Shown here piece after piece: positions 9,717 through 18,314 of a stretch of 64,000 bases of DNA (position 1 is the first letter of the stretch; each line of letters begins with the position of its first letter). The DNA comes from Kordiimonas sediminis. GTDB lineage: Bacteria; Pseudomonadota; Alphaproteobacteria; Sphingomonadales; Kordiimonadaceae. Position numbers and translations under genes: made by a program. Below the pieces are notes generated by a model. The model did no database searches. It worked only from the letters and a program-made list of their open reading frames with translations, and had not been told where the DNA came from. The stretch spans positions 744,001 through 808,000 of the forward strand of contig NZ_BNCI01000002.1 in NCBI RefSeq assembly GCF_014656395.1. The letters are read 5' to 3'.

Positions 9717-10529
9717 TTAAATATTGTTCAGTAAATGATGCATCGATTCTTCATCGGTAGGCATGCAAGTGGTGTTGAAACCGCCATCAACGAAATGTAC
9801 TTCGCCTGTCACGCCAGATGACAGATCAGAGAGCATATAGAGACCAGCACCAGCAACGTCATCCATGGTGATGTTTCGTTTCAGCGGGGCATTTCTCTCG
9901 TTATATTTCAGGAGCATTCTGAAGTCACCAACGCCGCTTGCTGCCAGTGTTTTCATTGGCCCAGCGGAAATGGCATTCACACGAATGTTCTTTTCACCCA
10001 AGTCCCGCGCCATATAACGAGTGCTTGCTTCGAGTGCAGCTTTGGCAACCCCCATAACATTGTAGTGGGGTACCACTTTTTCTGCACCGTAGTATGTGAG
10101 GGTCAAGAGACTACCGCCATTTTTCATCAGTTTTTCTGCGCGCTGTGCCACGGCAACGAAGCTGTAGGCGGAGATATTCATCGTCATCAGAAAGTTGTCT
10201 ACAGATGTATCAACAAAGCGGCCCGTCAGTTCACTTTTGTCAGAATACCCAATGGCATGAACAACGAAATCCACTTCGCCCCATGCATCTTCAAGCGTTT
10301 TGAATACCCGGTCAATGGACGCCCCGTCTGAAACATCGCATTCCTCTATCATTGTAGAGCCAAGAGATTTAGCCAGCGGACGAACACGTTTTTCCAGAGC
10401 GTCACCCTGATATGTGAAGGCCAGTTCAGCGCCCTGTTCGGCGCATTTTTGGGCAATGCCCCAAGCCATTGAGCGGTTGTTAGCAACGCCCATGATAAGA
10501 CCTTTTTTACCTGCCATTAGCCCAGTCAT
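9717..10529 (-). CDS. fabI: Enoyl-[acyl-carrier-protein] reductase (NADH)
   Basis: A 270-residue SDR-fold reductase that completes each elongation round of type II fatty acid synthesis by reducing trans-2-enoyl-ACP; it is the usual triclosan target. The nucleotide motif [13 protein letters not shown] and the active-site segment from [13 protein letters not shown] to the lysine of GVAKAALEA fit FabI rather than generic SDRs. The start at 10529 ([10 protein letters not shown]) is chosen because AAGGAAGGA lies just upstream; a longer frame reaching 10586 lacks a ribosome binding site and adds non-homologous residues. A sigma70-like promoter is visible upstream. Confidence 0.95.
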   Translation of the reverse strand: MTGLMAGKKGLIMGVANNRSMAWGIAQKCAEQGAELAFTYQGDALEKRVRPLAKSLGSTMIEECDVSDGASIDRVFKTLEDAWGEVDFVVHAIGYSDKSELTGRFVDTSVDNFLMTMNISAYSFVAVAQRAEKLMKNGGSLLTLTYYGAEKVVPHYNVMGVAKAALEASTRYMARDLGEKNIRVNAISAGPMKTLAASGVGDFRMLLKYNERNAPLKRNITMDDVAGAGLYMLSDLSSGVTGEVHFVDGGFNTTCMPTDEESMHHLLNNI

Positions 10530-10575
10530 ATTCGTATCCTTCCTGATCGGGTTATGTCCCTTATAGTGGTCGCGC

Positions 10576-10603
10576 ATCCTACACAATCGGACTTATGCGT
10601 CAA
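10576..10603 (-). promoter_or_regulatory. Predicted sigma70-type promoter for fabI-aroC
   Basis: Read on the minus strand, TTGACG (10603-10598) and TAGGAT (10581-10576) are separated by 16 bases, about 45 bases upstream of the fabI start. The -35 matches consensus at five of six positions and the -10 at four of six. This is inference from sequence only. Confidence 0.45.
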
Positions 10604-10627
10604 TGCGGACCATGCTTTTAAGTATTT

Positions 10628-11500
10628 TTACGCTGGTATGCTTTTTGTTTCCACAGATTTTTGTTCCTGCCGGGATTTGGAATAAGCTGCATTCAGTTCA
10701 GCGCCAAGCACAAACCCCATGCTTACGACAAAACAAAAAATCTGCGTGATTACAACACCGGCAAGGGATCCGTAGGTTACGTCGTAATTATCTGCATAAG
10801 ATAAATAAAACGACAGACCTTTGGCCGCGACAAATAATATGGTCAGGGTCAGGAGTGTTCCCGGAAGTCTGCTTGGGTTGTTAACAGATCTTGGTGTAAG
10901 GGCGAGAAATATTCCGTACAGTCCAAGTAGAAGGACAGCGGGACTGAGCATGAAGTTTATGTAGTGCCATAAGCCCGAAATGCCGTCTGTCATAGCATCG
11001 GGGAAAAGGTTTGTTGCTGCCTTGAATAAAGCCGGTCCTATAATCAGAATAGACATGGCAATAATGATGGTTATGGCGCCGAATATAACGACCGCCAGAC
11101 TTTCGAGACGTCTGATCCAAATTGCATGGGCATGTTCCCATCCAAAGGCTTTTAGAAGAACGCCCCGAGCACATTCAACACCATTTGCGGCTGTCCATAT
11201 CGCAAACAGAATGGAGCCTGTCAGTATTTCCGCACCCGTGGATTTGATAATGCCGTTTATTGGCCCCTGCAGGACAGTGCCTACCTCTGGCGGCAATACG
11301 CTCATCATGAAGTTTATTGCTTCAATACCGGTTTCTGTTTGGCCAAGTGTTCCGGAAATTGCGACAAGAAAAATTATAAAAGGGAATAGAGAAAGCATCG
11401 CCAGAAAAGCCATATTGCCAGCGGCTGTCATGCCGTCATTTACAATAAACTGAACAAAGGCAGTTTTCCAGACGCTGGCATGTCTTCTCAGGCTTTTCAT
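10628..11500 (-). CDS. YihY/BrkB-family inner membrane protein
   Basis: A 290-residue integral membrane protein with about six hydrophobic segments and the family features NDGMTAAGNMAFLAMLSLFP near the N-terminus and YGSLAGVVITQIFC near the C-terminus. The family was once annotated as ribonuclease BN, which is wrong, and as virulence factor BrkB; its biochemical role is not established. The start codon overlaps the stop of the upstream J-protein gene (ATGA), so the pair is translationally coupled. It precedes fabI by 98 bases. Confidence 0.88.
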   Translation of the reverse strand: MKSLRRHASVWKTAFVQFIVNDGMTAAGNMAFLAMLSLFPFIIFLVAISGTLGQTETGIEAINFMMSVLPPEVGTVLQGPINGIIKSTGAEILTGSILFAIWTAANGVECARGVLLKAFGWEHAHAIWIRRLESLAVVIFGAITIIIAMSILIIGPALFKAATNLFPDAMTDGISGLWHYINFMLSPAVLLLGLYGIFLALTPRSVNNPSRLPGTLLTLTILFVAAKGLSFYLSYADNYDVTYGSLAGVVITQIFCFVVSMGFVLGAELNAAYSKSRQEQKSVETKSIPA

Positions 11501-12456
11501 AAGCCTGATTTTTTCCTGATGTCAGCTCCTTGGCGCTTGCCCCAGTCTTTAATCGCCTGTTCCAGGTCAGGATCTCTTTCTGCAGGCAGGGTGACTTTAA
11601 GCGTGACGAAGATATTTCCCTGCTTGTCACCTTTTTTAACGCCTTTGCCTTTCAGGCGAAGTCTTTTTCCGGTTGATGAGCCTTTGGGTATGCGGATGGT
11701 CAGTCGTCCTCGCGGTGTGGGAATTTCAATATCCCCCCCGAGGACAGCCTCATCAATGCTGATTGGTAAATCCAGCAGTATATCCAGACCATCTCGACGA
11801 TAGTAGGGGTGGTCAGCGACGTGAATTTCAACAAGTGCATCGCCTTTGTTACCGCCACCAAGACCTGGGCCACCCTGTCCAGATAATCTGATTACCTGAC
11901 CCTCATGGATGCCTTCTGGAATTTTTATATCAATACTGCGTCCATCATTCAGCGTTAAGCGACGCTTCCCACCTGTGATTGATTCCTCAAAACCAATCGT
12001 CATGGAGTAAGTGATGTCTAGGCCTTTGTGGTTCGGAGTACCAGAACGCTGACCGCTGCGTGTATTTCTCTGGGAACCAGCGCCGCCAGTATGACGGAAA
12101 AAGTCAGCAAATATGTCTTCAGCATCGCCAAAGTCAAAATCACTAAATCCACGAGCTTGTCCGCCACGCCTTGAAGTATGTGAACGAAACCCTTGTGAGC
12201 CAAAACCCTGTGCACCAGCAAACGTCGCACGCTCGTTGCCATTCTCGTCAATTTCACCACGATCATATTTACCGCGTAGTGTCTTGTCGCCAAGGATATG
12301 ATAGGCCGCAGAAACCTCTTTAAACTTTTCTGCGATCCGGGCGTCATTACGGTTCGTATCTGGATGATACTTCTTCGCAAGTTGCCGATAAGCCTTTTTT
12401 ACATCGGCTTCAGAGGCAGACTTGGGAACGTCTAAAATGCTGTATAGGTCTCGCAT
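11497..12456 (-). CDS. CbpA-like J-domain co-chaperone
   Basis: A 319-residue type II DnaJ-family protein. The N-terminal J domain carries the HPD motif at H31-P32-D33, which stimulates DnaK ATPase. A glycine/arginine-rich linker (about 75-140) follows. The C-terminal substrate-binding domains are recognisable from ITGGKRRLTLNDG, IKIPEGIHEGQVIRLSGQG and IPTPRGRLTIRIPKGSSTGK. There is no zinc-finger cysteine cluster, which separates it from true DnaJ. It diverges from pdxH and overlaps the YihY gene downstream; this arrangement recurs in Alphaproteobacteria. Confidence 0.9.
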   Translation of the reverse strand: MRDLYSILDVPKSASEADVKKAYRQLAKKYHPDTNRNDARIAEKFKEVSAAYHILGDKTLRGKYDRGEIDENGNERATFAGAQGFGSQGFRSHTSRRGGQARGFSDFDFGDAEDIFADFFRHTGGAGSQRNTRSGQRSGTPNHKGLDITYSMTIGFEESITGGKRRLTLNDGRSIDIKIPEGIHEGQVIRLSGQGGPGLGGGNKGDALVEIHVADHPYYRRDGLDILLDLPISIDEAVLGGDIEIPTPRGRLTIRIPKGSSTGKRLRLKGKGVKKGDKQGNIFVTLKVTLPAERDPDLEQAIKDWGKRQGADIRKKSGL

Positions 12457-12584
12457 AAAGTTTATTTATACCCTGAACACATCAATTGCTATTGAATTTT
12501 CAGTATATAGTGGACTTGCAACAGCATACAATATTGAATGCCTATCAATCCAATTTTTTGTCAAATACAGATAATGAGAGTTTT

Positions 12585-13181
12585 ATGACTGAGAAATTAG
12601 TTCCCCACGCAGAGCCCTACACCAGATTTGGCGAGTGGTTGAAAGAAGCAGAGAAAAGTGAGTTAAATGATCCAACCGGCATGGCACTTGCTACTTCCAC
12701 GTCTGACGGTTTCCCCAGTCTGCGTATGGTCCTAATGAAAGGATATGATGAAAACGGTTTTGTATTTTATACAAATCTTGGTAGCCGAAAGGCTAAGGAA
12801 TTAATAGAAAACCCGAAAGCATCTATTCTTTTTCACTGGAAATCTCTAAGGCGACAGGTAAGGGCAGAAGGGGTTGTAACACCTGTTACAGAAGCCGAGG
12901 CAGATGAGTATTTTCAGCAGCGACCGCGTACTAGCCGTATCGGTGCTTGGGCATCGAAGCAATCGACCCCAATGGCTGAACGATTTGAGTTTGAAGCAAA
13001 GATAGCCAAATTCACAGCAGAATTTGGAATTGGCGACATACCGCGCCCGGACTTTTGGTCAGGTTTTAGAATACAGCCCAAACGATTTGAATTCTGGACC
13101 GACAAAAAATTTCGACTACATGAAAGACTTCAGTATGATCAAAAGGATGGTGGATGGTCTGTTTCCACTCTCTACCCATAA
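12585..13181 (+). CDS. pdxH: Pyridoxamine/pyridoxine 5'-phosphate oxidase
   Basis: A 198-residue FMN enzyme that oxidises pyridoxine or pyridoxamine 5'-phosphate to pyridoxal 5'-phosphate. FMN- and substrate-binding blocks are seen in PSLRMVLMKGYDENGFVFYT, NLGSRKAKEL, WKSLRRQVRAEG and the C-terminal RLHERLQY with the W-S-V-S-T-L-Y-P ending typical of the family. The ATG at 12585 after ATGAGAG is chosen because it gives the normal length; an upstream frame from 12486 adds 33 unrelated residues. It diverges from the J-protein gene with about 130 bases between, which hold both promoters. Confidence 0.95.
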   Translation: MTEKLVPHAEPYTRFGEWLKEAEKSELNDPTGMALATSTSDGFPSLRMVLMKGYDENGFVFYTNLGSRKAKELIENPKASILFHWKSLRRQVRAEGVVTPVTEAEADEYFQQRPRTSRIGAWASKQSTPMAERFEFEAKIAKFTAEFGIGDIPRPDFWSGFRIQPKRFEFWTDKKFRLHERLQYDQKDGGWSVSTLYP

Positions 13182-13189
13182 GAAATGCT

Positions 13190-13215
13190 CCCGTTTTTAA
13201 TGACACTTGAACGGG
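13190..13215 (+). terminator. Possible terminator hairpin after pdxH
   Basis: cccgtt (13190-13195) pairs with aacggg (13210-13215) around a loop containing a T-run. There is no T-run after the 3' arm, so termination is only a guess. Confidence 0.3.
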
Positions 13216-13237
13216 GTGTAGTTATTATTCATACTTG

Positions 13238-13270
13238 TTAGTCCAGTAAATTACGTTTATTGTGGACTAA
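13238..13270. promoter_or_regulatory. Inverted repeat TTAGTCCA-N17-TGGACTAA upstream of the aldehyde dehydrogenase
   Basis: Perfect 8-bp arms (13238-13245 and 13263-13270) are separated by 17 bases, so the half-site centres are about 25 bp apart. The element lies 45-77 bases before the aldehyde dehydrogenase start, where an operator of the catabolic cluster would be expected. Related half-sites TGGACTA and TTAGTCT recur at 30688-30702 in the same cluster. Confidence 0.45.
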
Positions 13271-13314
13271 GGAATGGGGCCACAATTCGTGGTATCTTGA
13301 ATCGGGGAAAGATC

Positions 13315-14760
13315 ATGGACGGAATGCAAATGTCAGGTGCGACAGCAAATGAGATTAAGGCGGCACTGGACAAACAACGGACTAGCTATTTGAAGGAAGG
13401 CTTTGTCACCTCAGAGGTTCGTAAGGACCGTCTTAAACGCGCTCTGGCAAGCTTGATGGATAACAAGGATGAATTCCTTGATCTTATTAGCGAAGATTTT
13501 GGCAACCGATCAAATGATGCCGGCTTTTTTACAGATGTGGGTGCAAGTGTTGGTGCGATTAAGGATGCACTGAAACATGTCGACAAATGGATGAAGCCGT
13601 CCAAACGCTCTTTAATGTTTCCGTTGGGGCTTTTAGGTGCAAAGGCTCAGGTGGTTCCGCAGCCCAAGGGTGTTATTGGCCTCATCACGCCGTGGAACTT
13701 TCCGCTTACCATGGTGTATGTACCGCTTGCACAAATGTTGGCTGCAGGCAATAGGGTGATCATAAAACCTTCTGAGTGGACGCCTCGCACTTCTGCCTTT
13801 TTCAAAGAAGTATTCGCCAAATATTTTGATGAAACCGAAATCACTGTCATGAATGGTGGGGTTGAAACGTCTCAGGCGTTTGCAAGCCAGCCGTGGGATC
13901 ACCTAATGTTCACCGGGGCGCCAGTGGTCGGCAAACTTATCATGCGTGCAGCCAGTGAAAACCTAGTGCCAGTAACACTTGAGCTTGGCGGTAAAAGTCC
14001 TGTTGTTGTTGGACGCAGTGCTGATTTGGCTATGGTCGCAGAAAGAGTAGGGACTTTTAAAACGCTGAATGCAGGTCAAATATGTCTGGCGCCGGACTAT
14101 CTGAATATTGATGAAGGCCGGCAACACGAATTTGCGGACCAATTCGAAAAACGTGTTAGTCAAATGTACCCAACTCTTTTGGATAACGAACAATATACCT
14201 CTATCATTACATCCCGGCACCGGGAGCGTATTGAAGGATATCTGGAAGATGCCCGCGCAAAAGGGGCGGACGTACGGATCATCAATCCCGCGCAAGAGGA
14301 CTTTAAGGGACAGAATAAAACCAACAAAATACCACCAGCACTAGTCCTGGGTGCCACAGATGATATGAAAATCATGCAGGAGGAAATCTTTGGCCCCATA
14401 CTTCCAGTTCGCACCTACAAGGCGATTGATGAAGTGATTGATTATGTCAACGATAGAGAACGTCCGCTTGCCCTATATTACTTTGGTGATGATAAGGCTG
14501 AAGAAAACCGCGTTCTGACACGTACGACCTCTGGCGGTGTTACTGTGAATGACTGCTTGTATCATGGTGGACATGATAATCTACCGTTTGGCGGTGTCGG
14601 TAATAGCGGTATTGGTAAATACCATGGGTACGATGGTTTTCTGGAATTTTCCCATCAAAAATCCATAGTGCGACATTCAAAAATAAATATTTCCAATATT
14701 ATCGGTGCTGTTCCTCCGTATACTGATAAGCTAAGAAAGACAGTGAACCGCCAACTTTAG
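13315..14760 (+). CDS. Aldehyde dehydrogenase, coniferyl aldehyde dehydrogenase-like
   Basis: A 481-residue NAD(P)-dependent aldehyde dehydrogenase oxidising an aldehyde to its acid. The catalytic cysteine is C257 in NAGQICLAPDY, the general-base glutamate E223 in LELGGKSP, and the oxyanion asparagine N128 in TPWNFPL. The A-P-D-Y context after the cysteine and the membrane-leaning C-terminal tail are shared with the coniferyl/long-chain aldehyde dehydrogenase group. The ATG at 13315 follows GGGGAAAG; a TTG six codons upstream is less likely. It leads a same-strand set with an alcohol dehydrogenase 10 bases downstream, suggesting stepwise oxidation of an alcohol. The real substrate is unknown. 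Confidence 0.88.
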   Translation: MDGMQMSGATANEIKAALDKQRTSYLKEGFVTSEVRKDRLKRALASLMDNKDEFLDLISEDFGNRSNDAGFFTDVGASVGAIKDALKHVDKWMKPSKRSLMFPLGLLGAKAQVVPQPKGVIGLITPWNFPLTMVYVPLAQMLAAGNRVIIKPSEWTPRTSAFFKEVFAKYFDETEITVMNGGVETSQAFASQPWDHLMFTGAPVVGKLIMRAASENLVPVTLELGGKSPVVVGRSADLAMVAERVGTFKTLNAGQICLAPDYLNIDEGRQHEFADQFEKRVSQMYPTLLDNEQYTSIITSRHRERIEGYLEDARAKGADVRIINPAQEDFKGQNKTNKIPPALVLGATDDMKIMQEEIFGPILPVRTYKAIDEVIDYVNDRERPLALYYFGDDKAEENRVLTRTTSGGVTVNDCLYHGGHDNLPFGGVGNSGIGKYHGYDGFLEFSHQKSIVRHSKINISNIIGAVPPYTDKLRKTVNRQL

Positions 14761-14770
14761 AGGAGTGGTC

Positions 14771-15922
14771 ATGACAGGTTTTAGCTTTCAAAGCGTTCCG
14801 AAAGTACTTTGTGAAGACGGGGCGTCAGGCAGTATTGCAACCTATGTGCAGATGATAACCGCAGGCAAATCAGTACTGCTGGTTACTGATAAGATGTTGC
14901 GCAGTCTGGGTATTCTAAACCCTGCATTAAACAGTCTTGATCAGGCAGGCTACAAGGTCGCGATCTTTGATGATGTTGTGGCTGACCCGCCAGATACAAC
15001 CGTTTTGGCTGCTGTTGATGTGGCTAAGACAATCAAAGCAGACTGTATCATTGGTTTTGGTGGTGGCAGTTCAATGGATGTGGCCAAGCTGGTAGCTGTT
15101 CTTACCAATAGTAATCAACATCTTGGGGATATATACGGCATAGGAAATATCCAAGGGGGCAGGCTACCTTTGATGCAAGTTCCAACGACCTCTGGTACAG
15201 GATCAGAAGTTACCCCCATATCAATTGTTACAACTGGTGAAACAACCAAAATGGGCGTGTCAGACCCGGCACTGTACTGTGATCTGGCGCTTCTTGATGC
15301 CACCTTAACATTAGGGTTGCCGCGCGCAGCAACAGCAGCAACAGCAATAGATGCCATGGTGCACGCGATTGAAGCCTATACAAGCAAACATAAGAAAAAT
15401 CCTTTATCTGATGCCTTGGCGGTTAAGGCGCTTCGCATGATTGGCTGCGCGCTTCTTGATGTATGTGAAGACGGTTCAAACCTGAAAGGGCGTCGGGATT
15501 TGCTTATTGGGGCTATGCTTGCTGGTAGTGCTTTTGCCAATGCCCCTGTTGCCGCAGTTCATGCTCTTGCCTATCCAATAGGAGGGCATTTTCATGTAGC
15601 GCACGGTTTATCGAACTCACTGGTTTTGACACATGTACTGTCTTTCAACATGCCGTCAGCTGAAATATATTATGCGGAGCTTGCACATGAAGTTGGCCTG
15701 GAAGCATCCACGCAGGCGGGCAGGGCAGATGCTTTCGCAACATGGCTTGCTGACCTGTCTGCTGCCACAGGTATAGAGCAGCGCCTACGTGATGTTGGAA
15801 TTAAGGCACAGGATATAGAAATGCTGGCAACTGATGCCATGAATCAGGAACGACTGCTCATCAACAATCCACGTGAAGTTACTCTGGAAGATGCCCGGAG
15901 AATATATGAGGCGGCATGGTAA
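14771..15922 (+). CDS. Iron-containing (group III) alcohol dehydrogenase
   Basis: A 383-residue metal-dependent alcohol dehydrogenase. The nucleotide motif GFGGGSSMDVAK is at about 95-106, and the metal ligands D194, H198, H264 and H278 are all present at nearly the positions known for FucO. The start is the ATG after AGGAG (14761-14765); a GTG two codons earlier has no ribosome binding site. It follows the aldehyde dehydrogenase closely and overlaps the thioesterase gene. Working in the oxidative direction it would supply the aldehyde for its neighbour; in reverse it would act as an aldehyde reductase. Substrate not identifiable. Confidence 0.9.
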   Translation: MTGFSFQSVPKVLCEDGASGSIATYVQMITAGKSVLLVTDKMLRSLGILNPALNSLDQAGYKVAIFDDVVADPPDTTVLAAVDVAKTIKADCIIGFGGGSSMDVAKLVAVLTNSNQHLGDIYGIGNIQGGRLPLMQVPTTSGTGSEVTPISIVTTGETTKMGVSDPALYCDLALLDATLTLGLPRAATAATAIDAMVHAIEAYTSKHKKNPLSDALAVKALRMIGCALLDVCEDGSNLKGRRDLLIGAMLAGSAFANAPVAAVHALAYPIGGHFHVAHGLSNSLVLTHVLSFNMPSAEIYYAELAHEVGLEASTQAGRADAFATWLADLSAATGIEQRLRDVGIKAQDIEMLATDAMNQERLLINNPREVTLEDARRIYEAAW

Positions 15923-16356
15923 TGGTGGAAACAGACACAAGATTATTGTCGGACTATCCGATAATACGTCGCATACCTACCAGATGGATGGACAATGATG
16001 CTTACGGGCATGTTAATAACGTCACCTACTACAGTTACTTTGATACTGCTGTTAATGGCTATTTGATAGAAAAGGACGTATTGGACTACTTGCATGGTCA
16101 GACCATCGGCCTGGTTGTTGAAACATCCTGCAAGTATATGAAGTCATTAGAATTTCCTGATATTGTTCTTGCCGGTGTTGCAGTGTCGCATATTGGTAAT
16201 TCCAGTGTACGCTATGAGATCGGTCTTTTCAAAGAGGGCGATACTGATCCGGCTGCCCAAGGTTATTTTATTCATGTTTATGTAGACAAGGCCACACGGA
16301 GACCAGTAAATATAGATTCGACCCTTCGGTATGTTCTGGAGGAGATGTCGATTTAA
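15922..16356 (+). CDS. Hotdog-fold acyl-CoA thioesterase (YbgC/4HBT type)
   Basis: A 144-residue single-hotdog thioesterase. The motif RWMDNDAYGHVNNVTYYSYF is the catalytic signature of the 4-hydroxybenzoyl-CoA thioesterase/YbgC group, with the aspartate of D-A-Y-G-H as likely catalytic residue. It would hydrolyse an acyl-CoA to free acid and CoA. The ATG at 15922 is preferred since AGGCGG lies 7 bases upstream; an ATG two codons earlier is possible. It overlaps the end of the alcohol dehydrogenase gene, so it belongs to that operon, perhaps as a relief valve for dead-end CoA esters. Confidence 0.85.
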   Translation: MVETDTRLLSDYPIIRRIPTRWMDNDAYGHVNNVTYYSYFDTAVNGYLIEKDVLDYLHGQTIGLVVETSCKYMKSLEFPDIVLAGVAVSHIGNSSVRYEIGLFKEGDTDPAAQGYFIHVYVDKATRRPVNIDSTLRYVLEEMSI

Positions 16357-16368
16357 AGGGGAGGTCTT

Positions 16369-17181
16369 GTGGCTAAGTCAATGGAAGTAAAAGATAAAAC
16401 CATTATCGTAACAGGTGCTGCAAGCGGTATTGGAAAGGCCCTGGCAGAAAGATTTGCGCAAGAAGGTGCTAAGGCGGTTGCCGTTGTCGATCTTGATATC
16501 GCAGGCGCTGAGCTGGTTGCCCAATCGATTGGTGATCAGGCAAAGGCTTTTCAACTAGACGTCACGGATGAGGGTTCAGTGAAGTCAGTAGTAGCCAGAG
16601 TAACTGCCTGGGCAGGGCCTGTGGACCTTTATTTCTCCAATGCTGGTATTGCTTTTTCGGATGCTCCTGACTGGACTGCCATTAGCCAAACAAATGAGCA
16701 GTGGCAAAAAATTTGGGAAGTTAATGTATTTTCGCACATTTTAGCACTTCGTGCGGTGCTGCCTGATATGATCGAGCGCGGCAATTGTGGTTTTATGATT
16801 ACTGCGTCCGCCGCAGGTCTTCTAAGTCAGATCGGAGATACGGCATATTCCACCACAAAACATGCGGCCCTTGGCCTGGCTGAAAGCGTGGCTATTACGC
16901 ACGGTGATGATTTGTACGTTGGTGTTTTATGCCCGCAGGCTGTTGTATCAAAGATGACCGAAGGTGCGGAAGGCAGTAGTGCTGCTCTTGACGGTATTAT
17001 GCCCGCAGAAGAATTGGCAGAAAAAACAGTTGCGGCAATGAAGGATGGCCAGTTCATGATCCGTCCTCATGCACAGGTGGAAAGTTATTTTCAAAATAAG
17101 GCAGCCAATCATGATCGCTGGGTTGGTGGAATGCGCAAGCTACGGCGCAACGTTATGGACGCAACAGGCCGTCCCATATAG
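16369..17181 (+). CDS. Short-chain dehydrogenase/reductase
   Basis: A 270-residue classical SDR. The cofactor motif is TGAASGIGKALAERFA, the N-A-G motif is in YFSNAGIA, and the catalytic serine and Y-S-T-T-K motif follow in TASAAGLLSQ and AYSTTKHAAL. The start codon is GTG at 16369, chosen because GGGGAGG lies four bases upstream; the next ATG is too far from it. It lies 12 bases after the thioesterase and 12 before the kinase. The role is probably oxidation or reduction of a hydroxyl/keto group on the cluster's acyl substrate; by analogy with LvaD it might reduce a 4-oxoacyl-CoA, but that is inference. Confidence 0.85.
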   Translation: MAKSMEVKDKTIIVTGAASGIGKALAERFAQEGAKAVAVVDLDIAGAELVAQSIGDQAKAFQLDVTDEGSVKSVVARVTAWAGPVDLYFSNAGIAFSDAPDWTAISQTNEQWQKIWEVNVFSHILALRAVLPDMIERGNCGFMITASAAGLLSQIGDTAYSTTKHAALGLAESVAITHGDDLYVGVLCPQAVVSKMTEGAEGSSAALDGIMPAEELAEKTVAAMKDGQFMIRPHAQVESYFQNKAANHDRWVGGMRKLRRNVMDATGRPI

Positions 17182-17193
17182 TGGAGTATCACA

Positions 17194-18267
17194 ATGTCAG
17201 ATGAATTAAACAAAACCATCGATGTACGGTCGGGGGAAGAGCTTGATGTTGGCCTTATAGATGATTTGATGAAAAGTCATATTAGCGGCCTTACTGGCGA
17301 TCCAGAAATTCGCCAGTTTGCCAGTGGGCATTCAAATCTTACGTACGCAATACAGTATGGCAGCAAACGTTTTGTTTTGAGACGCCCACCGTTTGGCACG
17401 AAACCAAAGTCCGGGCATTCGATGATCAGAGAATACAAGGTGATGAATGGCCTTAAAGATGCCTTTTCAGCTGTGCCGGACACGTATTTTTATCTAAGTG
17501 ACGAGGACAGTCCGCTTGGTGCCGAATGTTATGTGATGGAGCTTGTAGATGGGTATAAACCTGAAAAAACAATGCCGCCTTCTCTGCAGTTTTCAGCATC
17601 TGATAACCGTACACTTTGTGAGAATTTCTTCTCTAAATTGATTGAACTGCATGCGGTTGATTATAAGGCAGCAGGCCTTGGGGATTTTGGCAAACCTGAA
17701 GGCTATGTAGAACGACAGATTACTGGCTGGAACGGACGGTTTGAACGCGCAAGGACCGATGATGTCGAAGACTTTCAGGATGTACGTGACTGGCTGGTGG
17801 AAAAAATGCCTGAAACCGAAGTAGGGCATTCGGTTCTGCACGGGGATTACCGACTGGATAATGTTATATTGTGCAAATCTAACCCGCATGAGATAGCAGC
17901 TGTATTGGACTGGGAAATTAGTGCGCTTGGGGACCCATTAATGGATCTGGGTAATACACTTGCGTATTGGACACAAAAAGGTGATCCTGAGTTCCTGCTG
18001 AACACGACGATGCAGCCTTGTCTGGATGACGGGATGATGACGCGCGAGGAGATTTGTGATTTCTACGCGGAAAAAACAGGCTTGGACCTTAGCAAATTCA
18101 GCTATTACCATGTGTATGGTATATTCAGAAATGCGGCTATTCTTCAGCAAATCTATTACCGGTATTATCACGGGCAATCACAGAATAAAGCCTTTGCTGG
18201 CTTTGGAGCTTTTGTGAATGTTTTGGGTAATCATGCCCGCGATCTGATCAACAAGTCAGATATTTAA
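17194..18267 (+). CDS. APH-family acyl kinase, ACAD10/ACAD11 N-domain-like
   Basis: A 357-residue aminoglycoside phosphotransferase-fold protein. The ATP-site lysine/arginine region FVLRRPPFGTK, the catalytic loop HGDYRLDN (H216, D218, N223) and the metal-binding aspartate D239 in AVLDWEISALGDP are all intact, so it should be an active kinase. The P-P-F-G and D-W-E motifs match the kinase domain that is fused to acyl-CoA dehydrogenase in animal ACAD10/ACAD11 and the separate LvaA kinase of levulinate-degrading Pseudomonas. The known role there is phosphorylating the 4-hydroxyl of a 4-hydroxyacyl-CoA. A matching ACAD10/11-type dehydrogenase is at 24967. It is not expected to confer antibiotic resistance. 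Confidence 0.85.
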   Translation: MSDELNKTIDVRSGEELDVGLIDDLMKSHISGLTGDPEIRQFASGHSNLTYAIQYGSKRFVLRRPPFGTKPKSGHSMIREYKVMNGLKDAFSAVPDTYFYLSDEDSPLGAECYVMELVDGYKPEKTMPPSLQFSASDNRTLCENFFSKLIELHAVDYKAAGLGDFGKPEGYVERQITGWNGRFERARTDDVEDFQDVRDWLVEKMPETEVGHSVLHGDYRLDNVILCKSNPHEIAAVLDWEISALGDPLMDLGNTLAYWTQKGDPEFLLNTTMQPCLDDGMMTREEICDFYAEKTGLDLSKFSYYHVYGIFRNAAILQQIYYRYYHGQSQNKAFAGFGAFVNVLGNHARDLINKSDI

Positions 18268-18290
18268 TATGAAATGAATCCAATCTGTTA

Positions 18291-18314
18291 TAAGGGGACT
18301 TTAAAGTCCCCTTA
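18291..18314. terminator. Perfect 24-bp palindrome between convergent genes, likely bidirectional terminator
   Basis: taaggggactttaaagtcccctta is its own reverse complement and sits between the kinase gene (plus) and tesB (minus), overlapping the tesB stop. The stem has a GGGGAC core with A/T-rich ends on both sides, as in a shared terminator. Confidence 0.6.

Noticed and set aside
10980-11453. 157-codon open frame on the plus strand inside the YihY-like gene
   Set aside because: Mirror frame of a membrane protein gene; no initiation signal and no known fold.
10628-11500. Ribonuclease BN
   Set aside because: The YihY family was mislabelled this way; the protein is a six-helix membrane protein without nuclease motifs.
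17194-18267. Aminoglycoside resistance gene
   Set aside because: The APH fold is clear, but the P-P-F-G and D-W-E motifs and the acyl-CoA gene context match the ACAD10/11-type kinase group rather than drug-modifying enzymes.
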